64,000 nucleotides of DNA from Bacteroidia bacterium (GTDB lineage: Bacteria; Bacteroidota; Bacteroidia; B-17B0; Aurantibacillaceae), in contig JAEUTO010000010.1 in NCBI GenBank assembly GCA_016787785.1, forward strand, positions 124,001-188,000, read 5' to 3'. Shown here piece by piece: positions 1 to 9,982 of this stretch. Every line of letters begins with the position of its first letter. Positions within the stretch are counted from its first letter, which is position 1. The notes beneath the pieces were generated by a model. That model saw only the letters and a program-made list of their open reading frames with translations, ran no database searches and had not been told where the DNA came from. The translations under genes and the position numbers were made by a program.

Positions 1-598
1 AGGCCGGAGGGTCTAAAATTATTCCCTGATAAAAATTACCGCGTCGTACTTCTTTATTTACAAATTTTAAAGCGTCATCAACTAACCAGCGAATGTTGTC
101 GAGGTTAGAGTTCTTCATATTCTCATTTGCCCAGGTAACAACTTGTTTTATGCTATCTACGTGCGTAACATCCACTCCTGCTGCTTTCGCTGCAATAGAG
201 GCGCCACCGGTATATGCAAAAAGGTTTAAGAACTTTGCTTTTGGCTTATTTTTTAAAAAAGAATGTATTTTATCCCAATTCACCGCTTGTTCAGGAAAAA
301 TACCTACATGCTTAAAAGAGGTTAACCCAAGTCTGAAAACAAGATTTAAAGGTGTATAATTGATGGTCCACTGATCAGGCATTTGCTTGAATTTTTTCCA
401 TTCGCCGCTGCTGGAGGACTTTGGGATAAATTTTACGTGCGCCTGTTTTTCCCAGTCGGCATTAGAGTATATTTTTGGCCAAACAGCCTGTGGTTCTGGT
501 CTAATGGTAATATATTTACCAAAACGCTCCAGTTTTTCAAAATCACCGCAGTCTATTAATTCGTAATCAGTAAAGTTGGTAGGGCTAAGTAATTGCAT
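1..598 (-). CDS. Class I SAM-dependent methyltransferase (RlmI-like), 3' end cut by the window
   Basis: A minus-strand frame opens with ATG at 598-596 and runs off the left edge, giving about 199 codons. It shows a SAM-binding glycine loop (FAYTGGAS, near residue 125), a following strand with an acidic end (VDSIKQVV) and, in the last visible codons, LDPPA, the start of a DPPxF/Y-type catalytic loop. This order fits the class I methyltransferases related to the 23S rRNA m5C1962 enzyme RlmI. The catalytic C-terminal part is outside the window, so substrate is not established. The upstream gap to the divergent transporter at 724 should hold both promoters. Confidence 0.8.
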   Translation of the reverse strand, partial: MQLLSPTNFTDYELIDCGDFEKLERFGKYITIRPEPQAVWPKIYSNADWEKQAHVKFIPKSSSSGEWKKFKQMPDQWTINYTPLNLVFRLGLTSFKHVGIFPEQAVNWDKIHSFLKNKPKAKFLNLFAYTGGASIAAKAAGVDVTHVDSIKQVVTWANENMKNSNLDNIRWLVDDALKFVNKEVRRGNFYQGIILDPPA

Positions 599-723
599 TT
601 TTGTGCTCTTTAACGAGGGTAAATTTACACAAATTAAAATTAGCACGTTAACAACTTAGGCCATTTTGGAAGTGAAATCAGCAATAATTAAAATATATTC
701 GATAAAATTTAAATCTTCTATTT

Positions 724-2154
724 ATGCAAACCAACCGATCGGCTTTAGTGACATTGATCTCCGTGTTCTTTTTTTGGGGATTTGTTGCAGCCAGTAACGA
801 TATTTTAATACCTGTTTTTAAAGAAAAACTAAATTTAGAACAATGGCAAAGTCAGCTTATTTCCGTTGCATTTTATTTGGCTTATACTGTTGGCTCCATT
901 ATTTACATTGGCATTTCAAAGCTTTACGGTGGCGATATACTGAATAAGATAGGCTACAAGAACGGGATCGCTTTGGGTTTGTGTATTTCAGCGCTTGGTA
1001 CTTTATTATTTTATCCTGCCGCTCAATTGGTTTCCTTTAATTTAATGATCAGCGGTTTATTTATCGTGGCTCTTGGCTTTTCATTACAACAAACCGCGGC
1101 AAATCCTTTAGCCATTGTTATGGGCGATCCAGCCCAGGGTGCGCAGCGTTTAAGTTTGGCTGGTGGTGTAAATAATATCGGTACTACTATTGGGCCGTTG
1201 GTGGTTAGTTATGCAATTTTTGGTGCTGTAGGGAGTGGAAATAAACTGGATGATATTGGCGCTGTAAAATTCCCTTATCTGATATTGGGCGCTGCGTTTT
1301 TAATAGTTGCATTAATATTTAAATTCTCTTCTCTGCCGAATCAAATTCATGCCGACGAAAAAACCGAAACCGATAACAAACAGGTAAACAAAAAAAGTTC
1401 ATTGCACTATCCGCAATTGGTTTTGGGTATGATAGCTATTTTTGTGTATGTTGGCGTGGAAGTGGCAACGGCTTCTAATTTGCCGGAGTACATGCGACAA
1501 AAAATTGGTATAGAAACAAGCGGTGCGGCGCCTTACGTTTCTTTGTTTTGGGCAAGTTTAATGATAGGCCGATGGACCAGCTCTGCCGGCGCTTTTAATG
1601 TGAAACCTAACACCAAACAACTACTTCGTTTTTTAATGCCTTATCTTGCGTTTGCCGTTTTTTTACTGGTAAATGCAATTGCAAAAAGCGATCTGACTGT
1701 TTTTTATCCTTATGCTTTTGTTATTCTTATTATGATTGCTGCCGATATTCTTAGTAAAGGTAGCCCTGCCCGACAATTGGTTATTTTCTCCGGCTGTGGC
1801 ATTGCTGCCCTGTTGCTGGGCATGTGTACAACAGGATTGGTAAGCGTTTATTCGTTTATAAGTGTTGGATTATTCTGTTCAACATTATGGCCATGCATTT
1901 TTACTTTGGCAATTTCGGGGTTAGGAAAATACACAAATCAGGGCTCGAGTTATTTAATTATGATGATCATGGGTGGAGGTCTTATCAGCTGGTTGCAAGG
2001 CTGGCTGGCAGATGATAATTTATTAGGCATACAATGGAGTTACCTTGTTGGGGTAATGTGTTTCATTTATCTTGCGTTTTACGGCTGGCGGGCAGCTTCG
2101 ATATTAAAAGAACAGGGCATTGATTTTGATAAGCAAAAAGCTTCTTCGCATTAA
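724..2154 (+). CDS. Sugar MFS transporter, FucP/GluP family
   Basis: 476 aa with about 12 hydrophobic segments, an inner-membrane major facilitator. The N-terminus (SVFFFWGFVAASNDILIP) and the Q-rich segment before helix 5 (GFSLQQTAANPLA) are typical of L-fucose/glucose/galactose:H+ symporters of the FucP group. A charged loop near residues 205-225 separates the two six-helix halves. It sits 29 bp upstream of a pair of unknown membrane proteins and a few kb before a GH92 mannosidase, so uptake of a released hexose is a reasonable inference. The exact sugar cannot be read from the sequence. Confidence 0.85.
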   Translation: MQTNRSALVTLISVFFFWGFVAASNDILIPVFKEKLNLEQWQSQLISVAFYLAYTVGSIIYIGISKLYGGDILNKIGYKNGIALGLCISALGTLLFYPAAQLVSFNLMISGLFIVALGFSLQQTAANPLAIVMGDPAQGAQRLSLAGGVNNIGTTIGPLVVSYAIFGAVGSGNKLDDIGAVKFPYLILGAAFLIVALIFKFSSLPNQIHADEKTETDNKQVNKKSSLHYPQLVLGMIAIFVYVGVEVATASNLPEYMRQKIGIETSGAAPYVSLFWASLMIGRWTSSAGAFNVKPNTKQLLRFLMPYLAFAVFLLVNAIAKSDLTVFYPYAFVILIMIAADILSKGSPARQLVIFSGCGIAALLLGMCTTGLVSVYSFISVGLFCSTLWPCIFTLAISGLGKYTNQGSSYLIMMIMGGGLISWLQGWLADDNLLGIQWSYLVGVMCFIYLAFYGWRAASILKEQGIDFDKQKASSH

Positions 2155-2183
2155 TTCTTAACTATTATCCTTAAATTTACTTA

Positions 2184-3266
2184 ATGACCGATGTAATTGA
2201 TTTTTTATATTCCAGCACCATATGGATGACAATTATAATAATCGTTATTTTATTCTTGTGCGTTGGTTTTGCTTTCGCTAATCCATTTAAAAATAAAAAA
2301 GTTAATTACGCCTATAAAGGCTTCTTGTATTTTTTCGCTTTTTGTTTTATGATGAGTTTTCAGTTCTTCTATTATGGCTATACAGAAGAGTTTAAAAGTA
2401 TGCGAATTGGTAAAACCACCATTTGTTTATTAGAACAGTACGAGCGCGGGGGCGAAGGCCCCTCAGAAGATGTTTGCCGTTTGCACATCATTGATAAAGC
2501 TTCCGGTAAAAGAAAAGACAGGTATTATGTTGGTAGTACGGGGCAATTAGTTGGCATGCGAAACGACACACTTTGTTATTTTAAGAATTATGACGTGGTT
2601 TTGTTTGACGCGGCCAATCTTAAAGAAATTTACGTTATAAAAAAAGATGGCTGGGGAGCTATTGCTCCCGAGCTAAGCGTTGGTATGGAAAGTGTGTACA
2701 GTAATAATGAGCAAAACAATTCAAACGCATCTTTAGTAGAGTTAAATTGTAAGAATGCAAAAAAGTACTGGTTCGATCCTTTCTCAAAAACAATGGTAAA
2801 TAAAGAGCCAAAGGATGACGGTATACCCGGCTTCACAAATAAAACCTACGAACTTACAGTTAATTCTGGCGTAAATAAAAGTGTAAATTATTTAAAAGAC
2901 GAGTATGCCGGCGGTAATAACTTAAAACGCATTGTGCCAGGTTACAATGCCCGAAATTTGTTTACGGTAAAAGATTCATCAACCTTTATTGATCCTTTTT
3001 TCCTTTGTATCGACACCATAAAAAAAGTTTTTATCTTCGGTCATTACACTACTACCGATCGCACGGATCTTTATATTGAATCGAAGGATTTTGATTTTAT
3101 TACAAAATGGAAAAAGATCAGCAGCGAGTTTGGAAAGGATAGCTATAACACTCCAAACGTAAATATCTGGCAATACCTTGATGGAGTACTTTATTTTAAC
3201 AATGGCGGTTTTATGATCGCTATGGATCCTGTAACTTCTAAAACCTTTTGGACAACACGATTATGA
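2184..3266 (+). CDS. Unknown membrane-anchored protein, first of a tandem paralogous pair
   Basis: 360 aa, family not recognised. Two hydrophobic segments lie at the N-terminus (about residues 12-33 and 46-66), followed by a soluble region of about 290 residues. The body has short strand-like segments (IGKTTICLLE, DAANLKEIYVI, KKYWFDPFSKT) and ends with YFNNGGFMIAMDP, which recalls beta-propeller blades that display a stored value, but no named repeat is certain. It is closely related to the next gene, which starts inside its stop codon (ATGA overlap at 3263-3266), so the two are translationally coupled. Confidence 0.6.
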   Translation: MTDVIDFLYSSTIWMTIIIIVILFLCVGFAFANPFKNKKVNYAYKGFLYFFAFCFMMSFQFFYYGYTEEFKSMRIGKTTICLLEQYERGGEGPSEDVCRLHIIDKASGKRKDRYYVGSTGQLVGMRNDTLCYFKNYDVVLFDAANLKEIYVIKKDGWGAIAPELSVGMESVYSNNEQNNSNASLVELNCKNAKKYWFDPFSKTMVNKEPKDDGIPGFTNKTYELTVNSGVNKSVNYLKDEYAGGNNLKRIVPGYNARNLFTVKDSSTFIDPFFLCIDTIKKVFIFGHYTTTDRTDLYIESKDFDFITKWKKISSEFGKDSYNTPNVNIWQYLDGVLYFNNGGFMIAMDPVTSKTFWTTRL

Positions 3267-4345
3267 CCGATATTCTGGATGATATATATTCCAATTTTGT
3301 GTTAATGTGTTTCATCGCATTCTCTCTGTTTTTTTTCTTTATTTTTCTTTCTACTAAGAAGCCATTTAGCAATAAAGCATTTAATAACGTTTATAAGATG
3401 TTTATGTATGTTTGCTCAGTTGGATTTTTTATAAGTATTCCAGCTTTAAATTATGGTCATGCACGCAGGCTTGAAAAGGTCTTTATTGGTAAAAGAACAA
3501 TATGTGTATTTGAAGCTTCAATTCGCGCTGTAGGTAAAAGTGCCGGTAGGCCGGCTAGGATAAATATCCTTGATAAAGAATCGGGCATAAGAATGATACG
3601 GTTTAATGCAGGTCGACCAGGGCAATTAGTCGCTTTACATAATGATACCTTATGTTACATGGATGAAGATGAAGTTGTGTTATATGATGCTGCCAACCTT
3701 AAAGAAATTTACAGGATAGCAAAAGATGAATGGGGAACAATACTAGCCGAACTTAGTATAGGTATAGAAAATGTTGATATGACAAACGCAACTATAGATT
3801 ATCCCGTAGAACATATTATTAAACTGGATTGTTTGAATGGAAAAAAATATTGGTTTGAGCCTTTTTCGAAAACGATAGTTAATAAAGAGCCTGAAACAAT
3901 TTATATTCCCGAATTTGCAGACAGATCTTCGGAATTGATAAGAAAGTTTAGTTATAATAAGGAGCTTAAATACCTATCAACCGCAGCTACAGGTGAGGGT
4001 AATTTAGAGTCAATTGTCCCGGGATCAAATGCAATGCATCTTTTTTCAAAAGTTGATTCTACCGGATATATCTTCCCTTTTTTAATATGTATTGATACTC
4101 TAAAAAAGGTATTTGTATTTGCGCATTATACTACTACAAAAAAAGAACAGTATTATATCGAAGCAAAAGATTTTAATTATAAAACTCAATGGAAAAAAGC
4201 AAACAGGGAAATTGTTGATAGCGACAAAGACCCAAAAGTAAACATTTGCAGTTATGTTAATAACATACTTTATTTTGGTATTGGGGGACATTTATTCGCT
4301 ATAGATCCTTTAACTTTTAAGATCTATTGGCAAACCCACCTGTGA
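3263..4345 (+). CDS. Unknown membrane-anchored protein, second of a tandem paralogous pair
   Basis: 360 aa from ATG 3263. A TTG 15 bp earlier would overlap the previous gene more, and the ATG reading (MTDILDDIYSN) lines up with the start of its neighbour (MTDVIDFLYSS). It shares with that neighbour the two N-terminal membrane segments and the motifs IGKRTIC, NDTLCY, DAANLKEIY, KKYWFEPFSKT, IVPGSNA and the C-terminal IDPLTFKIYW. It evidently arose by tandem duplication; function unknown. The ATGA junction with the upstream stop suggests coupled translation, and the pair may act as partners or as diverged copies with different ligands. Confidence 0.6.
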   Translation: MTDILDDIYSNFVLMCFIAFSLFFFFIFLSTKKPFSNKAFNNVYKMFMYVCSVGFFISIPALNYGHARRLEKVFIGKRTICVFEASIRAVGKSAGRPARINILDKESGIRMIRFNAGRPGQLVALHNDTLCYMDEDEVVLYDAANLKEIYRIAKDEWGTILAELSIGIENVDMTNATIDYPVEHIIKLDCLNGKKYWFEPFSKTIVNKEPETIYIPEFADRSSELIRKFSYNKELKYLSTAATGEGNLESIVPGSNAMHLFSKVDSTGYIFPFLICIDTLKKVFVFAHYTTTKKEQYYIEAKDFNYKTQWKKANREIVDSDKDPKVNICSYVNNILYFGIGGHLFAIDPLTFKIYWQTHL

Positions 4346-4377
4346 TTTTTTTTAATTGATAAATTGTATCTTTGAGT

Positions 4378-7320
4378 ATGCTTAAGCCTAACTTTAAAAA
4401 ATCATTTCTTATTTTATTTTCACTGTTTTCTTTTGCAAATTTTGGTCAGACTAATCTTTCCCAGTATGTTAATCCCTTTGTTGGAACAGGTGGTCATGGG
4501 CATACTTTTCCCGGCGCAGTGCTGCCTTTTGGGATGGTGCAATTAAGTCCGGATACAAGGATAGATGGTAGTTGGGATGGCTGCAGTGGTTACCATTATA
4601 GCGATAGTATTATTTACGGTTTTTCGCATACGCATTTAAGCGGAACCGGAGTAAGCGATTGGGGAGATATTTTAATTATGCCCACTGTTGGACAGCCATC
4701 TTGTGATAATAAGATATATTCTTCAAGATTTAAGCACAGCAGCGAAACAGCAGAAGCGGGGTATTACGCAGTAAGATTACAAGATGATGAAATTAAAGCA
4801 GAATTAACCGCTACAGTAAGAACAGGTATCCATCGTTACACATTTCCTAAAACAAAAGAAGCAAATATAATTTTAGATCTCTTGCACCGCGACAAAACCC
4901 TCAATTGTAATATTACTGTTATTGATAGTGTAACCATTGGTGGATTTAGAATGAGTGAAGCCTGGGCAAAGAACCAGGAAGTATATTTTGTTATGCGTTT
5001 CTCTAAACCATTTAAAAAAATGGAATTCATCCATTACAAAGCATTTAAGCCTCAACTTGTTTTTAAGAAAAAAGAAAAAGCGCAGGGCGCCTATTTTCAA
5101 TTTGATGTTACTAAAGAGGAATCCTTGATGGTTAAAGTTGCTATTTCTTCTGTTAGTATGGAAGGCGCTTTAAAAAATTTAGAAGCAGAGGCAAAACACT
5201 GGGATTTTGATAAATATAGATCAGAAGCAAGAAATGTATGGAATGAACAACTTAAAAAAATTGAAGTGAATGATGATGACCCGAATAAACTCACTATTTT
5301 TTATACAGCCTTGTACCACACGTTTATTCACCCATCCTTAAATATGGATGTAGATAACCAGTACCGTGGCAGAGATGGGCAAATTCATGTTGCTAAAGGC
5401 TTTACAAATTATTCTGTTTTTTCTTTATGGGATACATATAGGGCGCTTCATCCTTTGTTTACTATTGTTGAACGCAAGCGTACCGCGGATTTTATAAATA
5501 CATTTTTGGCACAGTATCAACAAAGCGGGCGTTTGCCTATGTGGGAACTATCTTCAAATGAAACAGATTGTATGATCGGCTTTCACTCAGTTTCCGTAAT
5601 TGCAGATGCTCTGGCAAAAGGTATCAGCGGCTTTGATACAAGTCTTATTTATAAAGCCGTGCAAGCTGCCGCAACCTACTCTTCGTTTGGTATTCCAACT
5701 TTTAATAAAAATGGTTACCTGCAAATTGATGACGAAAGCGAGAGTGTTAGCAAGACCTTAGAATATGGTTATGATAATTGGTGCATTGCACAAATTGTAA
5801 AACAATTGAATAGGAAAGAAGATCATAAAAAATATTTAAAGTCGGCACAGGCTTATAAAAACGTATTTGATGCTTCAACTGGTTTTATGCGTCCGCGAAA
5901 GAATGGTAATTGGCTATCGCCATTTTCCGCGGGCGAGATAAATAACCATTTTACAGAAGGTAACAGTTGGCAGTATTCTTTTTATGTGCCGCACGATCTG
6001 GATGGATTAATTGCCTTACATGGCGGAAAACAAAAATTTGAGAATAAACTGGATGAATTATTTATAACCAACGAAAAATTACAAGGTAGGCAACAGGCAG
6101 ACGTTACAGGTTTGATAGGGCAGTATGCGCATGGTAACGAGCCTAGTCACCATATGGCTTATCTTTATAATTTTGTTGGTAAGCCTCAAAAAGCAGTTCA
6201 ACTTATTGGTCAGATAAGCGAAAATTTTTATAAAAATACACCCGATGGTTTAATCGGCAATGAAGACTGTGGACAAATGAGTGCATGGTATGTTTTTAGC
6301 GCCATGGGCATGTATCCTGTTTGTCCGGGCACAACACAGTATGTTTTAGGAACACCGTTATTAAAAAGTGTAAAAATAAATTTAGAGAATGGTAAAGTCT
6401 TTACCATTACAAATGAGCGAAAAAAAGAGGGCGTTATAAATGGTTATTCTTTAAACACCAAAAAGTACTTCTTGTCGGCCATTGAACATTCAATGATAAT
6501 GAATAGCGGTAAAATGAATTTCGAATTTACTTCACCCACCGACACTACAAATAAATATGGCAAGGGAATAAATATTCCTGTTTCAAAAATGGATGCTGTT
6601 GCTATTGTGCCTGCACCAATTATAGTTTCAGGCTCACAGGTATTTAAAGAAAGAACAGAGGTAAGTATAAAAGCAATAAATACCGATGCGTCAAAAATTG
6701 TTTATACTTTAGACGGAACCGAACCTAATCAAACGTCTAAAGTATATGCAAAGCCGTTTTTTCTTGATAAGAATTGTGTGGTGAAAGCAAAAGTGTTTGG
6801 AAAGAAAGCAAATAGTGCGGTTACTGAAGCAAACTTCTTTAAATTAAAATACAATTACGATATAAAATTAATTGCCAAACCAAACCAACAATACATTGCA
6901 GACAGTGCTCAAACATTGATCGATGGTATAAATGGCGCTATCGACTGGCGTAAAGGAAATTGGCTGGGTTTTCAATATCAGGATTTTGAGTGCGAGATCG
7001 ATCTTAAAACAAATAAAGAGATCGGGCAATTGAGTTTAAATTGTTTACAAGATAGCAGGTCGTGGATCTTATTTCCAACTGTAGTTTCTTTTTATACTTC
7101 CGATGATAATAAGAATTTTACTTTAGCCGATAGCGTTTCTTTTGCTGTAAAATCTGATGATTACACGGTGCAGGTACATAAGTTTGAAAAGGTTTTGGAA
7201 AAAAAGATTAACGCAAGATATTTAAAAATTGTAGCTAAAACATATGGTAAGTTGCCTGACGGCCATCCTGGAAAGGGTGATGAGGCATTTATTTTTGTGG
7301 ATGAATTAGAAATTAAATAA
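4378..7320 (+). CDS. GH92 family alpha-1,2-mannosidase, exported
   Basis: 981 aa with a signal peptide (FLILFSLFSFANFGQ). GH92 hallmarks are clear: VNPFVGTGGHGHTFPGA near the mature N-terminus, GFSHTHLSGTG, MWELSSNETDC at about residues 388-398, GNEPSHHMAYLYN and GNEDCGQMSAWY at about 627-638. The family comprises calcium-dependent exo-mannosidases. After the catalytic part come a CHB_HEX_C_1-like module (YTLDGTEPNQTSK, about 774-815) and a discoidin/F5-8C-like region (about 840-980) that probably binds glycan. Start: a TTG at 4372 exists, but ATG 4378 gives a normal signal peptide. A TATCTTTG box at 4367-4374 is so close that it may be chance. Confidence 0.92.
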   Translation: MLKPNFKKSFLILFSLFSFANFGQTNLSQYVNPFVGTGGHGHTFPGAVLPFGMVQLSPDTRIDGSWDGCSGYHYSDSIIYGFSHTHLSGTGVSDWGDILIMPTVGQPSCDNKIYSSRFKHSSETAEAGYYAVRLQDDEIKAELTATVRTGIHRYTFPKTKEANIILDLLHRDKTLNCNITVIDSVTIGGFRMSEAWAKNQEVYFVMRFSKPFKKMEFIHYKAFKPQLVFKKKEKAQGAYFQFDVTKEESLMVKVAISSVSMEGALKNLEAEAKHWDFDKYRSEARNVWNEQLKKIEVNDDDPNKLTIFYTALYHTFIHPSLNMDVDNQYRGRDGQIHVAKGFTNYSVFSLWDTYRALHPLFTIVERKRTADFINTFLAQYQQSGRLPMWELSSNETDCMIGFHSVSVIADALAKGISGFDTSLIYKAVQAAATYSSFGIPTFNKNGYLQIDDESESVSKTLEYGYDNWCIAQIVKQLNRKEDHKKYLKSAQAYKNVFDASTGFMRPRKNGNWLSPFSAGEINNHFTEGNSWQYSFYVPHDLDGLIALHGGKQKFENKLDELFITNEKLQGRQQADVTGLIGQYAHGNEPSHHMAYLYNFVGKPQKAVQLIGQISENFYKNTPDGLIGNEDCGQMSAWYVFSAMGMYPVCPGTTQYVLGTPLLKSVKINLENGKVFTITNERKKEGVINGYSLNTKKYFLSAIEHSMIMNSGKMNFEFTSPTDTTNKYGKGINIPVSKMDAVAIVPAPIIVSGSQVFKERTEVSIKAINTDASKIVYTLDGTEPNQTSKVYAKPFFLDKNCVVKAKVFGKKANSAVTEANFFKLKYNYDIKLIAKPNQQYIADSAQTLIDGINGAIDWRKGNWLGFQYQDFECEIDLKTNKEIGQLSLNCLQDSRSWILFPTVVSFYTSDDNKNFTLADSVSFAVKSDDYTVQVHKFEKVLEKKINARYLKIVAKTYGKLPDGHPGKGDEAFIFVDELEIK

Positions 7321-7329
7321 ATTTAAACG

Positions 7330-7965
7330 ATGAAAATTTTTAAGAAGATCGTTCTTGCGCTTATTTGCATGTTGGGTTTATATGCGTGCACATTGTTCAA
7401 AAAAAGTATTTCAAAGCCTGTTATTGTTGCAATGCCGGATACATCAGTACCTGTTAAAATAAACTCCACAGCGTTCAACTCAAAATATGTAAATAGTTTG
7501 TCGCAAGAGCAAATAGCTTCCGATTTTTTAAAGAATTTTGAAAGCGAAGCAAAGATCACAAGAAATGTAACATTTAAAAATGAAGAGGCAGGAGCAGATT
7601 TTATTGTAAAAATTATTTCACTTGCTATTACCGAAAGTTCAAAAGTAGAAAAGATCTCAGATGAAAAATCACCTTACAATGGCCAAGAGATGGTTTTAAA
7701 CTCGGTTGACTGCACAGCTGAAGTTGAAATTACAGACGTAAAGAAGGGCAATAAAAAATTAAGTAATTGTTATAATTCAAAAAGTCGGTCCGAAAAATTA
7801 AAGAACAACCGTGACCTTGGTGATCTGATAATGGGCTCTAATAAAGACCATACAAATTACCGCACCAAGTTACTGGCCGACGATATTTGTAATGAACTGG
7901 CCAAGGATGTTGGCAGAAGGGTTTGGGTACCTATCTCGCGTAGAATTGCAAGAGCAATCAAATAA
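7330..7965 (+). CDS. Unknown lipoprotein
   Basis: 211 aa. A hydrophobic N-terminus ends in a lipobox (LGLYAC, Cys near residue 20), so the protein should be lipid-anchored in the envelope. The rest is Lys/Asn/Ser-rich with no family I recognise; the C-terminal part (LADDICNELAKDVGRR) looks helical. It begins 9 bp after the GH92 stop, so it is probably co-transcribed with it, but nothing in the sequence links it to glycan breakdown. Confidence 0.65.
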   Translation: MKIFKKIVLALICMLGLYACTLFKKSISKPVIVAMPDTSVPVKINSTAFNSKYVNSLSQEQIASDFLKNFESEAKITRNVTFKNEEAGADFIVKIISLAITESSKVEKISDEKSPYNGQEMVLNSVDCTAEVEITDVKKGNKKLSNCYNSKSRSEKLKNNRDLGDLIMGSNKDHTNYRTKLLADDICNELAKDVGRRVWVPISRRIARAIK

Positions 7966-8016
7966 ATTTACATTACTTTAACCTCAATTCAGGGCAAAAA
8001 AGCCGGTTTCTTTTAT

Positions 8017-8024
8017 TATCTTTG
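8017..8024 (+). promoter_or_regulatory. Probable -7 box (TATCTTTG) of the ispG promoter
   Basis: TATCTTTG matches the Bacteroidota consensus TAnnTTTG exactly and lies 15 bp before the chosen ispG ATG at 8040. I see no clear TTTG -33 box. Confidence 0.55.
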
Positions 8025-8039
8025 TTCTCTCTTTGTTAC

Positions 8040-9980
8040 ATGGATCTTTCAAAAAAATACTGCAATAGTTTAACGCAATATTCTCGTTTTTTAACGTGCG
8101 AAGTAACTATGGGTGATCTGAAAATGGGTGGCTTAAATCCAATACGGGTTCAAAGCATGACCACCACAGATACTATGGATACTTTAGCAACAGTTGAGCA
8201 AAGTATACGCATGATAAATGCCGGTTGCGAATTAGTGCGTATAACAGCACCGAGTATAAACGAAGCAAAGAATTTAGAAGTAATAAAAAAAGAATTGGTA
8301 GCAAGAGGTTACAATACACCTATTTGTGCCGACATACATTTTACGCCCAACGCAGCAGAGTTTGCCGCCAAAGTAATTGAAAAAGTGCGCGTAAACCCTG
8401 GCAATTATGCGGATAAGAAAAAGTTTGAGACGATAGATTATACAGATTCTGCATACGAACAAGAATTAGAAAGGATACGCAACCGCTTTACTCCCTTAGT
8501 GAAAATTTGTAAAGAGTACGGTACTGCAATGCGCATTGGCACAAACCATGGTTCTTTAAGCGATCGAATCCTAAGCCGTTATGGCGATACGCCACTAGGT
8601 ATGGTAGAAAGCGCTTTAGAGTTTTTACGCATTTGCGAGGATAATAATTATTTTAATATTGTTATCTCTATGAAAGCGAGCAACACGCAGGTAATGGTGC
8701 AAGCTTACCGTTTACTGGTTGCAAAAATGATAGAGACCAACCGTAATTACCCTCTGCATTTGGGTGTTACAGAAGCAGGTGATGGTGAAGATGGAAGAAT
8801 AAAATCGGCAGTAGGTATTGGTACATTGTTGGAAGACGGTTTGGGCGATACCATTAGGGTTTCTTTAACCGAAGAGCCTGAATACGAAATTCCGGTAGCT
8901 AAATTATTGGCAGAAAGATATTCGCAAAGAAAACATCACGCAAAGATAAAAGAGATCAAATTTGAATTACCATACGACCCTTTTGAATTCAATAGAAATA
9001 AAACACAAGAAAGAATAAATATTGGTGGTCATAACGTACCGCGTATCGTTGCAGATTATAGTATGAAAGCCGAAGTAACCGCTGCCCGTTTGTTTGGCGT
9101 AGGTTATAATTACTCTGTACCCTTAGATAAATGGAACCTTACAGATCTTGCAGTTGATTATTTATTTTTAGGAGATAATACAGTTGATTTTGAAATTCCG
9201 GGAACTTTGGGATTGATCTATAATTCGCAATCATGGTTAACACAAAAAAGTAAAGCGCGTTCGTATCCTTTATTTTGCGGCGAAGAATATTTTGAGGCAA
9301 AAGAAACATCAAGCGAATTAAATTTTGTTGCCGTTGATGTAACTGTTCTTACAAAAGAATTCATTCAAAAAATAAAGAACGAGAAAACGGTTTGTTTAAT
9401 TATTGATTCTTTTAATGCTCACACCATGCCTGAACTAAGGCGTATGGCAATTGACCTTAAATCAAATGATTGTCAATTACCGTTTATTATAAAAAGCAAT
9501 TATAGTAAATTAAGCGAAGCAGAATTCCAGTTATATAGCAGTACGGATAATGGCGGATTGCTGTTAGATGGATTTGGAGATGGTATTTGGATCAAACAAA
9601 AAGACTGTGTGAGCACACAGGTTTGCAATTCAACAGCTTTCGGAATTTTACAAGCCACGCGCAGCCGTATTAGTAAAACGGAATATATTTCTTGTCCAAG
9701 CTGCGGACGAACCTTATTTGATCTACAGGAAACTACTCAAAAAATTCGCGAACGAACCGATCATTTAAAAGGTATTAAGATCGGCATTATGGGCTGTATT
9801 GTTAATGGCCCTGGCGAAATGGCTGATGCCGACTATGGTTACGTTGGCACGGGCGTTGGAAAAATCAGTCTATACAAAGGCAAAGAAGTGGTAAAGAAAA
9901 ACGTGACTTCAGAAACGGCGGTAGATGAATTGATCGGACTTATCAAAGAACATGGTGATTGGGTGGAGAAAATTAACTAG
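8040..9980 (+). CDS. ispG: 4-hydroxy-3-methylbut-2-en-1-yl diphosphate synthase (long form)
   Basis: About 646 aa. IspG (GcpE) reductively opens MEcPP to HMBPP in the non-mevalonate isoprenoid pathway, using a [4Fe-4S] cluster in the cytoplasm. The N-terminal TIM-barrel is clear (RVQSMTTTDTMDT, ADIHFTPNAA, MRIGTNHGSL). Cluster ligands lie in SCPSCGRT (about residue 550) and MGCIVNGPGEMADADYG (about 585). The length far exceeds the roughly 370 aa of the E. coli form; the extra block between barrel and cluster domain is the A* insertion known from plants and Bacteroidota. A TTG at 8022 also opens the frame, but ATG 8040 follows a good promoter box. Confidence 0.95.
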   Translation: MDLSKKYCNSLTQYSRFLTCEVTMGDLKMGGLNPIRVQSMTTTDTMDTLATVEQSIRMINAGCELVRITAPSINEAKNLEVIKKELVARGYNTPICADIHFTPNAAEFAAKVIEKVRVNPGNYADKKKFETIDYTDSAYEQELERIRNRFTPLVKICKEYGTAMRIGTNHGSLSDRILSRYGDTPLGMVESALEFLRICEDNNYFNIVISMKASNTQVMVQAYRLLVAKMIETNRNYPLHLGVTEAGDGEDGRIKSAVGIGTLLEDGLGDTIRVSLTEEPEYEIPVAKLLAERYSQRKHHAKIKEIKFELPYDPFEFNRNKTQERINIGGHNVPRIVADYSMKAEVTAARLFGVGYNYSVPLDKWNLTDLAVDYLFLGDNTVDFEIPGTLGLIYNSQSWLTQKSKARSYPLFCGEEYFEAKETSSELNFVAVDVTVLTKEFIQKIKNEKTVCLIIDSFNAHTMPELRRMAIDLKSNDCQLPFIIKSNYSKLSEAEFQLYSSTDNGGLLLDGFGDGIWIKQKDCVSTQVCNSTAFGILQATRSRISKTEYISCPSCGRTLFDLQETTQKIRERTDHLKGIKIGIMGCIVNGPGEMADADYGYVGTGVGKISLYKGKEVVKKNVTSETAVDELIGLIKEHGDWVEKIN

Positions 9981-9982
9981 TA

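Noticed and set aside
4367-4374. TATCTTTG as a promoter for GH92
   Set aside because: It ends 3 bp before the ATG, so initiation would fall inside the coding region; probably chance.
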